Below, in pieces: positions 1-7,513 of a stretch of DNA of 64,000 bases. The DNA lies in the NCBI GenBank assembly GCA_036506155.1, contig DASXSF010000083.1:18373-82372 (forward strand), read 5' to 3'. The notes beneath the pieces are model-generated. The model had not been told where the DNA came from and made no database searches. It saw only the letters and a program-made list of their open reading frames with translations. Made by a program: the position numbers and the translations under genes. The DNA is from DASXRA01 sp036506155. GTDB lineage: Bacteria > Actinomycetota > Actinomycetes > Mycobacteriales > Jatrophihabitantaceae. Position 1 is the stretch's first letter. Each line of letters opens with the position of its first letter.

Positions 1-2207
1 CCGAAGGTCATCTCCTGACCGACCCGGACGCCGGACGGCGACGAGACCGGCTTCAATTCGCTCGTCGAGCGCATCGTCGCGTTGACTGTCGCCGCATCGA
101 ACGCGTTGTTCTGCACGTGTGCAGTGCACGTCGTCTGAGCCTTGACGGCGATCGACGACGGGGTGCACGAGCTGGCGACGGTAACGAGCGGTGCGGACGA
201 CGCATCACTCGGCGTGAATGCCACCGACAGGTGCAGGTGATTCGAACCATCCTTCGTCTGTGTCAGGTCGATCTGGCCCGTGTACGTGTTGCCAACCGTG
301 CCGTTGACGCCGCTGAGGGTGACGCGGACGACCGCGGTTCCGTGAGGCGGCACGTGGATCGTGCCCGGCGAGACGGTGACGCCACCGGGCAAGGTCGATG
401 TGGCCGTGACGTTGTACGTCGCCGCACGCGAGGTGATGTTCGTGAACGTGCGGGTTGTCGTGACCTTGCCCGGCAAGGACGCGTCGTACACCGACGGTTC
501 GTTCAGGTCGACTCGGTGAATCGAATCGGTGAGTACGGCGTCCATCTGCGCCTGCGTGACGTTCAGGACGAGGCCGGGGTCGACGACTCCGTTGAGGTCA
601 ACCCGCCCGGCACCGTCGTCGAACGGCTTCGCCGGCGTCGATCCGTCCGCCTGCACGACATCGGTGTTGGCAGTCATCATCAGCGCTGACTTCACTTCGG
701 CGGGCGTCATCCCGGGATGCAACGCCAAGACCAGCGCGGCCGATCCGGTGATGTGCGGCGCGGACATCGACGTGCCGGCGATCGCCTGGTACAGCTGCCC
801 GGACGGCCCGGATGCGACATCGGTCGGCGTCGGGGTGTTGCCGGCGAGGATCTGCACGCCCGGCGCGGCGATGTCGGGCTTGAGGAAGTCGCCGCCCGGA
901 CCGGTCGAGGAGAACGCGGCCATCACGTCACCTTGACCGACGGACTTCTGCCCCGTCGTGAACGTCGCCGTCACGCCTGTGTGGCCCGACATGAACGATT
1001 GCAGCTGGTTGCCGGCGGGGGCATCGAAGTGGACGGCCGGCAGGAAGTGGTTGTCGGTCTCGGTGTCCTCGACCACCGGGTTGATCAGGAACATGCCGGC
1101 GGCGCCGCCCTGAGCGACGTCGAACCCCTTCTGGGCACGTCCGATCGCGCCGTTGGCGTTGATGCCGCCGCGCACGCAGATCACGATCTTTCCGGTGAAC
1201 GTGCCCGGCGCCGCGGGATGGCCGCACAGCCCGTCGGAGTACGGCGCATCCGATGCCTCGACGACCGAGGCGGGAGTCGGGATTCCGGGCATGATCGACG
1301 CGCCGGTGATCGTCAGGCTGGCGCCGCCGGTCGCTGTCAGCGTCGCCGTTGAGGTGAATGCCCGCGAAAGCGTCGTCGCGCCGACCGTCATCTCCCAGGG
1401 GCCTAGGTGCGACGCGGTCCCGGGTCCGGAGTTACCCGCGGAGGTGCTCACGAACACGCCCGCATCGAATGCATCGAGGAACGCGAGGTCGTCGGGTGCT
1501 GTGTAGGCACTCTGCGGCGTGTTGGGGCCGATGGAGTAGTTGATGACGTTGGCCCCGTCGTAGATCGCCTGCTCGATCGCGGCGACCAGGTCGGAGTCGA
1601 AGCCGCCCTGTGGCCCGAGCGCCTTGTAGGACATGAGGTAGGCCCCTGGGGCGATTCCCTGGATCGGGCCACGATCGACGCCGAACAGCGTCGGGTGCGC
1701 GATCGGGTTGCCGCCGGCGGTGCTGGTGGTGTGCGTGCCATGACCGTTGGAGTCACGGGCCGTCGTGGGGTAGAGCTCGTCGTGAAGGACGCTGTTGTAG
1801 GTGTCGAGGAATACCTGCCCCTCGATCAGCTTGTCGTTGCAGACGAACGGAGTTCCGGTGAGTGGGTTGGTCCCGAAGTTGCACGCACGGGCGTGCCCGT
1901 CGGCCGTCGCCGGGGGCGCCGTGAGATCGCTACGGGCCGCGAAGGACGGGTGCTCCGGCCAAACGCCGGTGTCTACGTCCGCGATGATGACGCCCTTGCC
2001 GGCCGTCTCGCTCGACCCCAGCGCGTCGTACGCGGCGTTCGCGCCGATGAAGGACGCGTCGTCGTCGTTGACCGGGTCGGCGTTCAGCTTGTGCAAGGTG
2101 TCGGCCTGGACCGCGGCCACGCCCGGCAGCGCGAGAAGCTCCGACACCTGGTTGGCGGGCACACGGACGGCGACGCCGCCGTAGACGCCTTCGTACCTGT
2201 TGCCCAC
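1..2207 (-). CDS. Subtilisin-like (S8) serine protease, partial, 5' end disrupted
   Basis: Secreted-type subtilase that continues past the left edge, so its C terminus is not seen. The frame is open from 2237 to base 1. Counting from the first in-frame GTG (2207), the triad is Asp79 (DVDTGVWPE), His156 (GHGTHT) and Ser480 (GTSMSAPH); the long His-Ser gap holds a protease-associated (PA) domain around GKIVICVRGG. An Fn3-like C-terminal part follows. The first 60 residues resemble the second half of an I9 propeptide (SELLALPGVAAVQAD). A signal peptide and the first half of the propeptide are missing, and an in-frame TGA lies at 2240-2238. The catalytic core looks intact, but without a signal peptide secretion is doubtful, so this may be a pseudogene or a frame error. 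Confidence 0.8.
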   Translation of the reverse strand, partial: MGNRYEGVYGGVAVRVPANQVSELLALPGVAAVQADTLHKLNADPVNDDDASFIGANAAYDALGSSETAGKGVIIADVDTGVWPEHPSFAARSDLTAPPATADGHARACNFGTNPLTGTPFVCNDKLIEGQVFLDTYNSVLHDELYPTTARDSNGHGTHTTSTAGGNPIAHPTLFGVDRGPIQGIAPGAYLMSYKALGPQGGFDSDLVAAIEQAIYDGANVINYSIGPNTPQSAYTAPDDLAFLDAFDAGVFVSTSAGNSGPGTASHLGPWEMTVGATTLSRAFTSTATLTATGGASLTITGASIMPGIPTPASVVEASDAPYSDGLCGHPAAPGTFTGKIVICVRGGINANGAIGRAQKGFDVAQGGAAGMFLINPVVEDTETDNHFLPAVHFDAPAGNQLQSFMSGHTGVTATFTTGQKSVGQGDVMAAFSSTGPGGDFLKPDIAAPGVQILAGNTPTPTDVASGPSGQLYQAIAGTSMSAPHITGSAALVLALHPGMTPAEVKSALMMTANTDVVQADGSTPAKPFDDGAGRVDLNGVVDPGLVLNVTQAQMDAVLTDSIHRVDLNEPSVYDASLPGKVTTTRTFTNITSRAATYNVTATSTLPGGVTVSPGTIHVPPHGTAVVRVTLSGVNGTVGNTYTGQIDLTQTKDGSNHLHLSVAFTPSDASSAPLVTVASSCTPSSIAVKAQTTCTAHVQNNAFDAATVNATMRSTSELKPVSSPSGVRVGQEMTF

Positions 2208-2237
2208 GGCGGCGGCCGGAACAGGCGCGGACGGTGA

Positions 2238-2393
2238 TCATGGTGAGCACCATGAGGACGAAGGCGGCGGCGTAGGTGTTCGCAGTGACATGGTGGGAGC
2301 GGGAGAAGGCGTCGAGGGAGCCCGCGAACCAGTGGGTGGAGCCGTAGGCGAAGCCCACAGGCCGGTGTAGAGCAGGTAGTCGGTGGTGGTCAT
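2238..2393 (-). pseudogene. Disrupted short ORF with membrane segment, upstream of the subtilase
   Basis: An ATG at 2393 has a good GGAG ribosome site. It opens MTTTDYLLYTGL, then reads proline/serine-rich nonsense to a TGA at 2238. In the neighbouring frame, from about 2358, the sequence looks protein-like: GFAYGSTHWFAGSLDAF followed by a hydrophobic run AAAFVLMVLTMITV near 2241. A frameshift near 2358 therefore probably broke a small membrane protein. Alternatively, the hydrophobic run is the lost signal peptide of the subtilase downstream. I do not recognise the family. Confidence 0.4.
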
Positions 2394-2423
2394 CGGTGGC
2401 TCCGTGTGTTGGCTGGCTGACTG

Positions 2424-2488
2424 GTTACATCTGTAAAATGCATCTCTAGAGATTATCTGTCAAGATGTATCTTGGCTTAAGATGTAGG
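2424..2488 (-). promoter_or_regulatory. Candidate promoter/operator with repeated AAGATGTA boxes
   Basis: This AT-richer island in very GC-rich DNA holds CAAGAT-GT-ATCTTG (2461-2474, 6-bp inverted arms), a second AAGATGTA at 2479-2486 (first copy 2462-2469), the palindrome TCTCTAGAGA and, on the minus strand, TTGACA at 2463-2458. It lies just upstream of the ORF starting at 2393. The repeats fit an operator for a dimeric winged-helix repressor; the regulator is unknown. Confidence 0.45.
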
Positions 2489-2497
2489 AGGGCCGGG

Positions 2498-3433
2498 TCA
2501 GCCTGTGGTCCACGGCCGCAGCTTGTCGGGGTTCAGTACGGCCCAGATGTGCTTGATCCGGCCGCCTGCAATATCGAAGGCCATGACGTTCACGGTGACG
2601 CTGTCCAGCTGGATCACGAGGCCGGGCTGACCGTTCACCGTGCGTTCCAGGATTGTCAGCTCGGACGCCGGGCCGGCCCGGTCGGCGAAGAACCGCGCGA
2701 TCTGCTCGGCGCCCTCGACCGGGTGGGGCTCGGCCCTGACGAGACCGCCACCGTCGCCGGTCGCCGTCGCGTCGGGGTCGAGCAGGCCGATGAGGGCGTT
2801 GATGTCCCTCGCTTGCCAGGCACGCTTGAAGTCTCTGACGATGTCGGCCTGCTGGGGCGCGGGTGTCGCGGGAGCCTGCGACTCGCGTATGCGGCGGCGC
2901 GCCGAGGAGGCCAGCTGACGACATGCCGCTGGCGTACGGCCGACGATCTTGGCGACTTCGGCGAAGGAGTAGCGGAAGACGTCGTGCAGGATGAACGCGA
3001 CGCGCTCGGCCGGGGTCATCGATTCGAGCACGACGAGGAAGGCCATGTTGATCGACTCGTCGAGGGTGACCCGGTCGGCCGGGTCGGCGGGGCCGCCGCC
3101 GGAGCGTCCGTTGATCCACTCCGTACGATCGGGTAGTGGCTCGGGGATCCATTCGCCGACGTACCGCTCGCGCCGCGACCGGGCCGAGCCGAGCAGGTCG
3201 AGGCAAATGCGGCTCGCGACCGTTGTCAGCCAAGCGCCAGGGGATTCGATGACTTCCTGCTGCTGTCGGGACAGGGCGTACCAGCGGGCGTAGGTCTCCT
3301 GCACTACGTCCTCGGCATCGGCCAGGGAGCCGAGCAGTCGGTACGCGAGGTTGATCAGCTGACGCCGCTCGCTCATGATCGCGTCCAGGCTCGGATCGAG
3401 CCGGCCCTGTCCTGGCTGGGACGGGGTGTTCAT
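2498..3433 (-). CDS. sigJ: ECF41-family RNA polymerase sigma factor (SigJ-like)
   Basis: Sigma factor of 311 aa. The sigma-2 region (NLAYRLLGSLADAEDVVQE) comes first, then sigma-4 (FAEVAKIVGRTPAACRQLA), then a SnoaL/NTF2-like C-terminal domain of about 115 residues. That fused domain, with the DGGG loop and the terminal NPDKL motif, is the ECF41 hallmark; in this group the extension modulates activity in place of a separate anti-sigma factor. I chose the ATG at 3433 because the open frame further upstream overlaps the divergent gene's start and has no family-like sequence. ECF41 genes usually sit beside an oxidoreductase, decarboxylase or epimerase; here the divergent neighbour is a WrbA-like quinone reductase. 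Confidence 0.93.
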   Translation of the reverse strand: MNTPSQPGQGRLDPSLDAIMSERRQLINLAYRLLGSLADAEDVVQETYARWYALSRQQQEVIESPGAWLTTVASRICLDLLGSARSRRERYVGEWIPEPLPDRTEWINGRSGGGPADPADRVTLDESINMAFLVVLESMTPAERVAFILHDVFRYSFAEVAKIVGRTPAACRQLASSARRRIRESQAPATPAPQQADIVRDFKRAWQARDINALIGLLDPDATATGDGGGLVRAEPHPVEGAEQIARFFADRAGPASELTILERTVNGQPGLVIQLDSVTVNVMAFDIAGGRIKHIWAVLNPDKLRPWTTG

Positions 3434-3584
3434 GGTGTGGCCGACCCCCTCGGTCGTCTCTGCCCTCACCAGTTCGACGAGACTGCGCAGCGAACTGTCA
3501 GGTCGGCGTCTAGCCTCACACTCCGGGAGACCGTGTCGTCGGACTTGTGAGACGAATACACCGCCTAGCGACAGGACACCGACC

Positions 3585-4193
3585 ATGCAACACGTAAATG
3601 CGGCGATCATCTACTACAGCTCTACCGGCACCGTGCACGCCCTGGCGCAAGCTGCCGCCGAGGGCGCAGAGAAAGCCGGCGCACAAGTGCGACTGCGCAA
3701 GGTCGCCGAACTGGCCCCACCGGAAGCAATCAACGCCAGGCCCGACTGGGCCCGACACATCCAGGACACGGCCGAGGTCGCCGAGGCCAGCCTCGACGAC
3801 CTGGACTGGGCCGACGTGGTTCTGTTCGGCACCCCAACGCGCTTCGGCAACCCAGCCAGCCAGCTCAGGGCGTTCATCGATACCACTGGGCCCCTGTGGC
3901 TTGCGGGCAAACTCGCCGGCAAGGTGTACTCGGCTTTCACCGCCAGCAACACAACCCACGGTGGCCAGGAGTCGACCATCCTGGCGCTGGGGAACACCTT
4001 CTACCACTGGGGCGGCATCATCGTGGCCCCCGGGTACACCGACCCCGTCCAGCTCAAGTTGGGCAACCCCTACGGCACGTCCCACGTGACGGGCGAGGGC
4101 CCGCCAGACGACGTGGCGCTGGAAGCGGCCCGCTACCAGGCCCGCCTGGCCGTCGACACCGCGGCCGCACTCAAGGCCGGCCGCGCCGCGTGA
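3585..4193 (+). CDS. wrbA: WrbA-type NAD(P)H:quinone oxidoreductase (flavodoxin fold)
   Basis: Cytoplasmic FMN protein of 202 aa, the usual WrbA length, expected to reduce quinones by two electrons and so limit semiquinone stress. The N-terminal strand and phosphate loop (AIIYYSSTGTVHALA) bind FMN; the GTPTRFGNPASQLRAFID and HGGQESTILAL segments are typical WrbA signatures. The start follows a weak purine stretch and leaves 151 bp to the divergent ECF41 gene, so the pair probably shares a regulatory region. ECF41 factors typically control such an adjacent oxidoreductase, which makes this the likely target. Confidence 0.9.
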   Translation: MQHVNAAIIYYSSTGTVHALAQAAAEGAEKAGAQVRLRKVAELAPPEAINARPDWARHIQDTAEVAEASLDDLDWADVVLFGTPTRFGNPASQLRAFIDTTGPLWLAGKLAGKVYSAFTASNTTHGGQESTILALGNTFYHWGGIIVAPGYTDPVQLKLGNPYGTSHVTGEGPPDDVALEAARYQARLAVDTAAALKAGRAA

Positions 4194-4222
4194 CATCCGG
4201 CCGGCCGCGAAAGGACTGACGC

Positions 4223-4297
4223 ATGACTGTGAATCAGATTGACACAGCCTGGGCCGAGGTCATGGCGGTGGGACTGCAACGCCCCCGTACCGGATAG
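4223..4297 (+). CDS. Possible 24-aa ORF downstream of wrbA
   Basis: A 24-codon frame with an ATG, a good AAGGA site seven bases upstream and a TAG stop; it begins MTVNQIDTAWAEVM. It could be a leader peptide or the stub of a lost gene between wrbA and the metal transporter. No family is recognised. Confidence 0.25.
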   Translation: MTVNQIDTAWAEVMAVGLQRPRTG

Positions 4298-4336
4298 GCG
4301 CCGGGCCGTGTGGCGATCGAGTGCCAGGATCGGTGC

Positions 4337-5362
4337 GTGGCAGACGAGCAGAATGGTGACGAGGCTCCCGCACCGGTCGTCGACGAAGCGCACCGGCACG
4401 CGGACGAGCTGCCCGTACTCGGGGCGATCGCGTCGAACGGAACCGAGTCCCTCACGACGGTGTTGGTTGCCTTCGTCGCCAATGCACTCATCGCGACGGC
4501 GAAAACCGTCGCCGCTTTGATAACGGGCTCCGCATCACTGGTCGCCGAGGCGGCGCACTCATGGGCAGATACCGGCAACGAGATCTTCCTCGTCGTCGCC
4601 AACCGGCGCTCCCACCGTCCGCCCGACCGCGCCCATCCGTTCGGTCACGGCCGCGAGGCCTATGTCTGGTCGCTGTTCGCGGCGCTGGGCCTGTTTGTCG
4701 CGGGCGCCGCCGTCTCGGTCACGCACGGCATACAGGAGCTCATTCACCCGGAACCGGCCAGCGATTTCATTGTCGGCTACGTCGTGTTGGCGGTTTCCTT
4801 TGTGCTGGAAGCGATCTCGTTCCTCCAGTCGGCCCGGCAGGCGAAAGAAGAGGCCGAATCATTGCAGCGTGACCTCCTCGAACACGTGCTGGCGACCTCG
4901 GATCCGACGCTCCGAGCGGTGTTCGCGGAGGATTCCGCCGCGCTGATAGGCCTGGTCATCGCGGCCGCCGGCCTCGGGGCACACGAGGCGACCGGCTCCA
5001 CGATTCCCGATGCGGTCGGGTCGATTCTTGTGGGAGTGCTGCTCGCGGTGGTGGCGGGCGTGTTGATCAACCGAAATCGGCGCTTCCTGGTCGGCGAGGA
5101 GGCCGACCCTCGGGTGCGCACAGCTGCGCTCACTGCGCTGATGAATGCGCCGGAAGTGGCCCGGGTGACATATCTGCGCCTCGAGGTCGTCGGGCCGCGC
5201 ATGGTGTCCGTGATCGGCGACGTCGACCTCACCGGCGACGACACCGAATCACACGTTGCCGTTCGCCTACGTGCGCTCGAGGCGAAGATCAGCAGATCGC
5301 CAGCGGTTGCCGGCGCGGTCCTGAGCCTGTCGGCGCCCGACGAACCGTCGCTCGAGGCCTAG
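4337..5362 (+). CDS. Cation diffusion facilitator (CDF) transporter
   Basis: Membrane antiporter, about 341 aa, expected to export a divalent metal in exchange for protons. A His-rich N-terminal tail precedes six predicted helices. Signature segments are EAAHSWADTGNE in helix 2 and HPFGHGREAYVWSL after it; the fifth-helix site reads EDSAALIGL, so the classical His there is replaced by Glu/Asp-Ser, as in one CDF branch. A cytoplasmic C-terminal domain follows. I prefer the GTG at 4337, with an AGGA site eight bases before, over the GTG at 4310. A paralogue lies at 26669. The metal cannot be told from sequence. Confidence 0.88.
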   Translation: MADEQNGDEAPAPVVDEAHRHADELPVLGAIASNGTESLTTVLVAFVANALIATAKTVAALITGSASLVAEAAHSWADTGNEIFLVVANRRSHRPPDRAHPFGHGREAYVWSLFAALGLFVAGAAVSVTHGIQELIHPEPASDFIVGYVVLAVSFVLEAISFLQSARQAKEEAESLQRDLLEHVLATSDPTLRAVFAEDSAALIGLVIAAAGLGAHEATGSTIPDAVGSILVGVLLAVVAGVLINRNRRFLVGEEADPRVRTAALTALMNAPEVARVTYLRLEVVGPRMVSVIGDVDLTGDDTESHVAVRLRALEAKISRSPAVAGAVLSLSAPDEPSLEA

Positions 5363-5773
5363 GCCGGCTGCGCACCGGTTCCCGGGCCTAGTGCTGCGTA
5401 GAGCAGTCCGCCGATCATGGCCATGTTCTTGTGGAATTGGACCCGTTGCTGCCCGCGGGCCGCCGGATCGTCGACGGTCCAGTATGCGTGGCCGGCGATC
5501 GTGGTTGGGACCAGCGACCCGAGCAGTACCCACGCGGACAACCTCGGCACCACGCCGACCGTCAGCAAAAGCGCCGGCGAACACCTGGGCAGCGCCGTTC
5601 GCTCTCACCATCAGCGCATCGTCAGTCGGAAGCGGTACGTGACGGCGTACGGCGGCCAGCACCGGGGCGGCGTGGTCGACGCGGCCTTCCGGCGTGCGGA
5701 CCGTATCGACGCCGAGCGCTACATAGGTCGATCCGGTGAGCACGCGGGCGGTCAGGCGCAGCAGGTTGGGCAT
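5359..5773 (-). pseudogene. DoxX-family membrane protein, frameshifted
   Basis: Reading from ATG 5773 (GAGGAG site upstream) gives an N-terminal half with a first helix, ending GAAQVFAGA. The protein continues in another frame with LLTVGVVPRLSAWVLLGS and ends near HKNMAMIGGLLYAALG. The switch lies at the AAAA run 5567-5570 (TTTT on the coding strand); removing one T restores a continuous 137-residue DoxX-like protein with four predicted helices. This is either a real +1 frameshift or a homopolymer assembly error. Confidence 0.8.
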
Positions 5774-5979
5774 GGTGGGTCTCCTCGTCACGGCAAGCCG
5801 GGACAACGTGGATCAGCCGACGGGGCTGCGCCGTCGGCGTCCGCTTCGAAGGATACGTGCCGGTCATAGAGGTGACTGCGGCTACAGCCGCGCTGTACAG
5901 CACGTCGGCGTCGGATCTGCGCGCGCTTCTGTAGCATGACGGAAGCGTGACGGCTGACCGCGCCCCGTAGCATCGTCGC

Positions 5980-6759
5980 ATGGATCTTGGGCTGGCCGGC
6001 AAGACGGCTGTCGTCACCGGCGCGAGCAGGGGCATTGGCCTCGCGATTGCCCGTGGGCTTGCTGCTGAAGGGGCACGCGTCGTCGCCGGGGCACTGAAGA
6101 TCTCCGGCGAGTTGGACGAGCTCGCCGCCGGAGGTGCGGTGATGCCGGTCGAGGTCGATCTGTCGACCGTGGACGGCCCGGCGCGGCTGGTCGCTGCCGC
6201 GGGCGCCGATCTCGACATCTTGGTGAACAACGTCGGCGCGGCGCCGCCGCGACTCGACGGATTCTTCGCGGTGACCGACGACATGTGGTTGGCGACGCTG
6301 AATCTGAACCTGATGGCTGCGGTACGTGCCACGCGGAGCGCGCTGCCGGTGATGCTGGCCCGCCAGGGTGGCGCGATCGTGAATGTCGGATCGCTCAATG
6401 CGCGCCTGCCTGACCCGGCCGTCATCGACTACTCGGCAGCGAAGGCGGCGTTGGTGAACTTCGCCAAATCGCTGTCGAAGGAGTTCGGCGCCCGCGGAAT
6501 CCGCGTCAATACGGTCGACCCCGGCCCGGTCGCCACGGACCTGTGGCTTGGTCCCGACGGCGTGGCCGCGAGAGTGAGCCGAGCCAGCGGCCAGCGCGCG
6601 CAGGACGTGGCGGCGGCCGCGGCAGCGGGCATGGTTACCGGCCGGTTCTCTCGCCCGGACGAGGTGGCCGACCTCGTGCTGCTGCTCGCGAGCGAGCGAA
6701 CGGCCAACGTCACCGGGTCCGACTTCGTCATCGACGGCGGCATGGTCGCCACCATCTGA
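5980..6759 (+). CDS. Short-chain dehydrogenase/reductase (SDR)
   Basis: Classical SDR of 259 aa that should oxidise or reduce an alcohol/ketone with NAD(P)(H). Visible motifs, in order: TGASRGIG cofactor loop (residues 14-21), NNVG, catalytic Ser in NVGSLNARL, YSAAK with catalytic Tyr and Lys, and the C-terminal FVIDGGM. The substrate cannot be inferred. It stands alone, between the broken doxX gene and a small protein gene on the other strand. Confidence 0.9.
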   Translation: MDLGLAGKTAVVTGASRGIGLAIARGLAAEGARVVAGALKISGELDELAAGGAVMPVEVDLSTVDGPARLVAAAGADLDILVNNVGAAPPRLDGFFAVTDDMWLATLNLNLMAAVRATRSALPVMLARQGGAIVNVGSLNARLPDPAVIDYSAAKAALVNFAKSLSKEFGARGIRVNTVDPGPVATDLWLGPDGVAARVSRASGQRAQDVAAAAAAGMVTGRFSRPDEVADLVLLLASERTANVTGSDFVIDGGMVATI

Positions 6760-6765
6760 GGTGCT

Positions 6766-6948
6766 TCACGGACTCGCACCGAGCCGATCGATCAGCCAGT
6801 CCCTCGTGACGCCGTACCGGGCGAATATCGCGACGATCTGCTCGACGTCTGCGGGGTAGGACAGCGCGAGGATGTTTCGCTCCTGCTCCGGGGTGAGGTG
6901 CGCGTGCGCGAGGACGTCGCGCACGTGCTCGCGGGTGACCTGGCTCAT
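6766..6948 (-). CDS. Small conserved-type helical protein (60 aa)
   Basis: A 60-residue protein starting at ATG 6948 behind a strong GGAGG site. It is predicted all-helical with no membrane segment; the middle reads HLTPEQERNILALSYPADVEQI. It resembles short uncharacterised actinobacterial proteins, but I cannot name the family. It converges with the SDR gene, the stops lying about 6 bp apart. Confidence 0.6.
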   Translation of the reverse strand: MSQVTREHVRDVLAHAHLTPEQERNILALSYPADVEQIVAIFARYGVTRDWLIDRLGASP

Positions 6949-7343
6949 CTGTCCTCCAATCACTAGCCCGGACGACGAACGGGAAGCGGCTAGGGCACAA
7001 CCCTGGGTACGCCGCAATGTAAGGCCGGTCGGAACCACTGTGTTGCTGACACGGTTAACAGCACTTCGGGGCCGTCGTCAGCCAGCGTACGACCGTTGAG
7101 TCCGCCGCCGACGTAGTCCCGCCGGTTGTCGGGGCGTCGCGGCTGAAGGCCGGCGCCCGTGACCTGTGCCGCTCATCGAGGGCCCGGGCGTCAGTAAGCC
7201 GGGAGGACGGCGTGATGAAGCCGTGAGAACGCGCCTTCGGCCCTACCGACGTGTTTCGGGAGCGTCTTGACTCACTTCGCCGGGCAGGAAATTGGCCGGG
7301 CCGGTCAGGTGTGCCGTTCACCCGTCGTCTTTTGGAGTCCCTG
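6949..7343. other. 395-bp gap upstream of the kdp operon
   Basis: No convincing ORF. It should hold the divergent promoters of the 60-aa gene and of kdp. A TTGACT at 7266-7271 is a weak -35 candidate. I looked for a c-di-AMP (ydaO-type) riboswitch and could not recognise one. Confidence 0.4.
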
Positions 7344-7427
7344 GTGCATGACGTGCTGTTCGTGCTGCTGGTGATCTTGGTCTTCGCGATCCTGGCGTTG
7401 ATTGCCAAGGGGGCGGAGAAGCTATGA
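7344..7427 (+). CDS. 27-aa single-helix membrane ORF preceding kdpF
   Basis: GTG start with a GGAG site upstream (around 7334). The product is one hydrophobic helix (HDVLFVLLVILVFAILALI) ending AKGAEKL. Its TGA overlaps the kdpF ATG by four bases (ATGA), so translation is probably coupled. This is the layout of a small Kdp subunit or assembly peptide. It is too short for routine gene calling and is likely missed in annotations. Confidence 0.65.
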   Translation: MHDVLFVLLVILVFAILALIAKGAEKL

Positions 7428-7513
7428 GTGCCGCGAATCTGATCGGGCTGATTCTGTCGGTGCTCGTGACCGTGTTCTTGGTGGTTGCGCTGGTGTTTCC
7501 GGAGAAGTTCTGA
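7424..7513 (+). CDS. kdpF: KdpF, small subunit of the Kdp K+ ATPase
   Basis: 29-aa hydrophobic peptide, MSAANLIGLIL through ALVFPEKF, with one transmembrane helix; length and FPEKF-like end are typical of KdpF, a lipid-like stabiliser of the KdpABC complex. Its stop overlaps the kdpA start (TGATG) and its start overlaps the upstream 27-codon ORF. Confidence 0.93.
   Translation: MSAANLIGLILSVLVTVFLVVALVFPEKF

Noticed and set aside
117..2237. Several plus-strand frames of 100-276 codons opposite the subtilase
   Set aside because: They are Arg/Gly-rich shadows of the minus-strand protease, which has clear catalytic motifs.
7000..7343. Possible c-di-AMP (ydaO) riboswitch upstream of kdp
   Set aside because: Potassium genes often have one, but I could not match the conserved core elements here.
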